Shown: positions 63,127-64,000 of the stretch, piece after piece
How positions within the stretch are numbered: position 1 is the stretch's first letter
Layout of the letters: every line of letters begins with the position of its first letter
NCBI RefSeq assembly: GCF_030159255.1
Contig: NZ_BSCT01000040.1
Location: 1 to 64,000, forward strand
Length of the DNA: 64,000 bases
From: Bradyrhizobium sp. SSBR45G
GTDB lineage: Bacteria; Pseudomonadota; Alphaproteobacteria; Rhizobiales; Xanthobacteraceae
Direction of reading: 5' to 3'
The notes under the pieces: generated by a model
Seen by the model: only the letters and a program-made list of their open reading frames with translations
The model's database searches: none
Told to the model about the DNA's origin: nothing
Translations under genes and position numbers: made by a program

Positions 63127-63154
63127 GATAACACCGCAGAGACAGGCCTATTCC
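63127..63154 (-). promoter_or_regulatory. ECF-type promoter candidate upstream of the sigma factor gene
   Basis: On the minus strand GGAAT (63154-63150) and GTTATC beginning with GTT (63132-63130) are 17 bases apart, about 70 bases upstream of the sigma start codon. This resembles ECF promoters (GGAAC-N16/17-CGTT) with one change in each element and could serve autoregulation or EcfG control. Confidence 0.35.
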
Positions 63155-63266
63155 GACGGGGCAGGCCGCGCCGGGAGTTTGCCACAGAGCGGACGGAATG
63201 GGGCTGTACCGGGCCAGACCGGTGGTGTACGTCCACAGTTAATAATCAGTTCGATGGGAAGCCGCA

Positions 63267-64000
63267 TGGCGCAGATTTCAGGTTTGATGCAGGGCAAGCG
63301 CGGGGTGGTTCTCGGCGTGGCCAACAACCGCTCGATCGCCTGGGGCATCGCCAAGGCGGCGCGCGCGGCCGGTGCGGAGATCGCACTGACCTACCAGGGC
63401 GACGCGCTGAAGAAGCGCGTCGAGCCGTTGGCCGCCGAGCTCGGCGGCCTCGTGCTCGGCCATTGCGACGTCACCGATGCCGCCACCATCGACGCCGTGT
63501 TCGACGTGCTGAAGGAGAAGTGGGGCAAGATCGATTTCGTCGTCCACGCCATCGCCTTCTCCGACAAGGACCAGCTCGACGGCCGCTACATCGAGACCAC
63601 GCAGGACAATTTTTCCAAGAGCATGCTGATCAGCTGCTACTCGCTGACCGCGATCGCGCAGCGCGCCGAGAAGCTGATGACCGAGGGCGGCTCGATCATC
63701 ACGCTGACCTATTACGGCGCCGAGAAGTGGATGCCGCACTACAACGTGATGGGCGTCGCCAAGGCCGCGCTCGAGGCCAGCGTGCGCTACCTCGCCGCCG
63801 ATCTCGGCGAGAAGAACATCCGCGTCAACGCGATCTCGGCGGGGCCGATCAAGACGCTGGCCGCGTCCGGCATCGGCGATTTCCGCTATATCCTGAAGTG
63901 GAACGAGTACAACGCGCCGCTGCGCCGGACCGTGACCATCGATGAGGTCGGCGACAGCGCGCTGTATCTGCTGTCCGACATGTCGCGCGGCGTCACCGGC
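63267..64000 (+). CDS. fabI: Enoyl-[acyl-carrier-protein] reductase (NADH), 5' part, runs off the right edge
   Basis: The visible 244 residues are FabI, the last enzyme of each fatty acid elongation cycle. The NADH-binding segment GVANNRSIAWGIAKAA lies near residues 17-32. The catalytic Tyr and Lys are in the HYNVMGVAKAALE motif (Tyr-x6-Lys), and RVNAISAGPIKTLAASGI follows. The ATG at 63267 follows GGGAAG; an in-frame ATG at 63255 is an alternative. The frame is open to the end of the window; about 25-30 residues are expected beyond. Target of triclosan-like inhibitors in other bacteria. Confidence 0.93.

Overview
The window is about 64 kb of high-GC chromosome. It looks like a Bradyrhizobium or a close relative in the Bradyrhizobiaceae. 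The grounds are the GC-rich codon use, the many ABC importers for organic nitrogen compounds, EcfG-type promoter motifs (GGAAC-N17-CGTT), and several dispersed palindromic intergenic repeats of a kind familiar from that family. The genus is an inference; no rRNA or tRNA gene is present to fix it. I see no prophage, IS element, CRISPR array or integrase.

Region 1 (about 0.5-3.7 kb) holds an ALDH7-type semialdehyde dehydrogenase, three small genes (a DUF3606 protein and two Cys-pair proteins) and a nicotinamidase. Region 2 (3.7-11.1 kb, minus strand) is one tightly coupled operon. It starts with an IclR-family regulator, followed by a complete polyamine-type ABC importer, a DUF917 protein and a hydantoinase/oxoprolinase-family protein. 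A perfect palindrome lies just upstream of the regulator.

Region 3 (11.3-25.5 kb) is the most striking part. It appears to be a nicotinate catabolic locus that joins an aerobic-type NicAB hydroxylase (with a three-heme cytochrome c tail) to the 6-hydroxynicotinate reductase and enamidase known from the anaerobe Eubacterium barkeri. The reductase operon continues with a UPF0280 protein, a DUF1185 protein, a branched-chain-type ABC importer and a MarR regulator. All three promoters of the locus carry the same short palindrome, TCGT-N2-ACGA.

Region 4 (25.8-35.9 kb) starts with a LysR regulator divergent from an operon encoding PxpA, a small biotin carrier, a biotin carboxylase, PxpB and PxpC. 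Together these are the domain set of urea carboxylase as separate polypeptides. A sugar-type ABC importer (TorT-like binding protein, RbsA-like ATPase, RbsC-like permease) and an aldose-epimerase-like protein follow. Regions 2, 3 and 4 all concern compounds with a cyclic amide or related ring, each with its own importer and regulator.

Region 5 (36-44.9 kb) is mixed metabolism: aldo/keto reductase, small secreted proteins, a Tat-exported amidohydrolase, a class I aminotransferase, a RibB protein with a degenerate GTP-cyclohydrolase-like domain, glutaryl-CoA dehydrogenase and a metallo-beta-lactamase-fold hydrolase. The dehydrogenase at 469, the aminotransferase and glutaryl-CoA dehydrogenase would fit lysine breakdown through 2-aminoadipate, and glutaryl-CoA dehydrogenase could also serve nicotinate breakdown. 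Region 6 (44.9-64 kb) carries envelope and housekeeping functions: two uncharacterised membrane/secreted proteins, a very large membrane-embedded patatin, DUF1499, an MFS transporter, an acyl-CoA ligase, an extensin-like protein, an L,D-transpeptidase lipoprotein, CorA, an SDR, PdxH, a lipoprotein, a J-domain protein, an ECF sigma/anti-sigma pair, and the 5' part of fabI running off the right edge.
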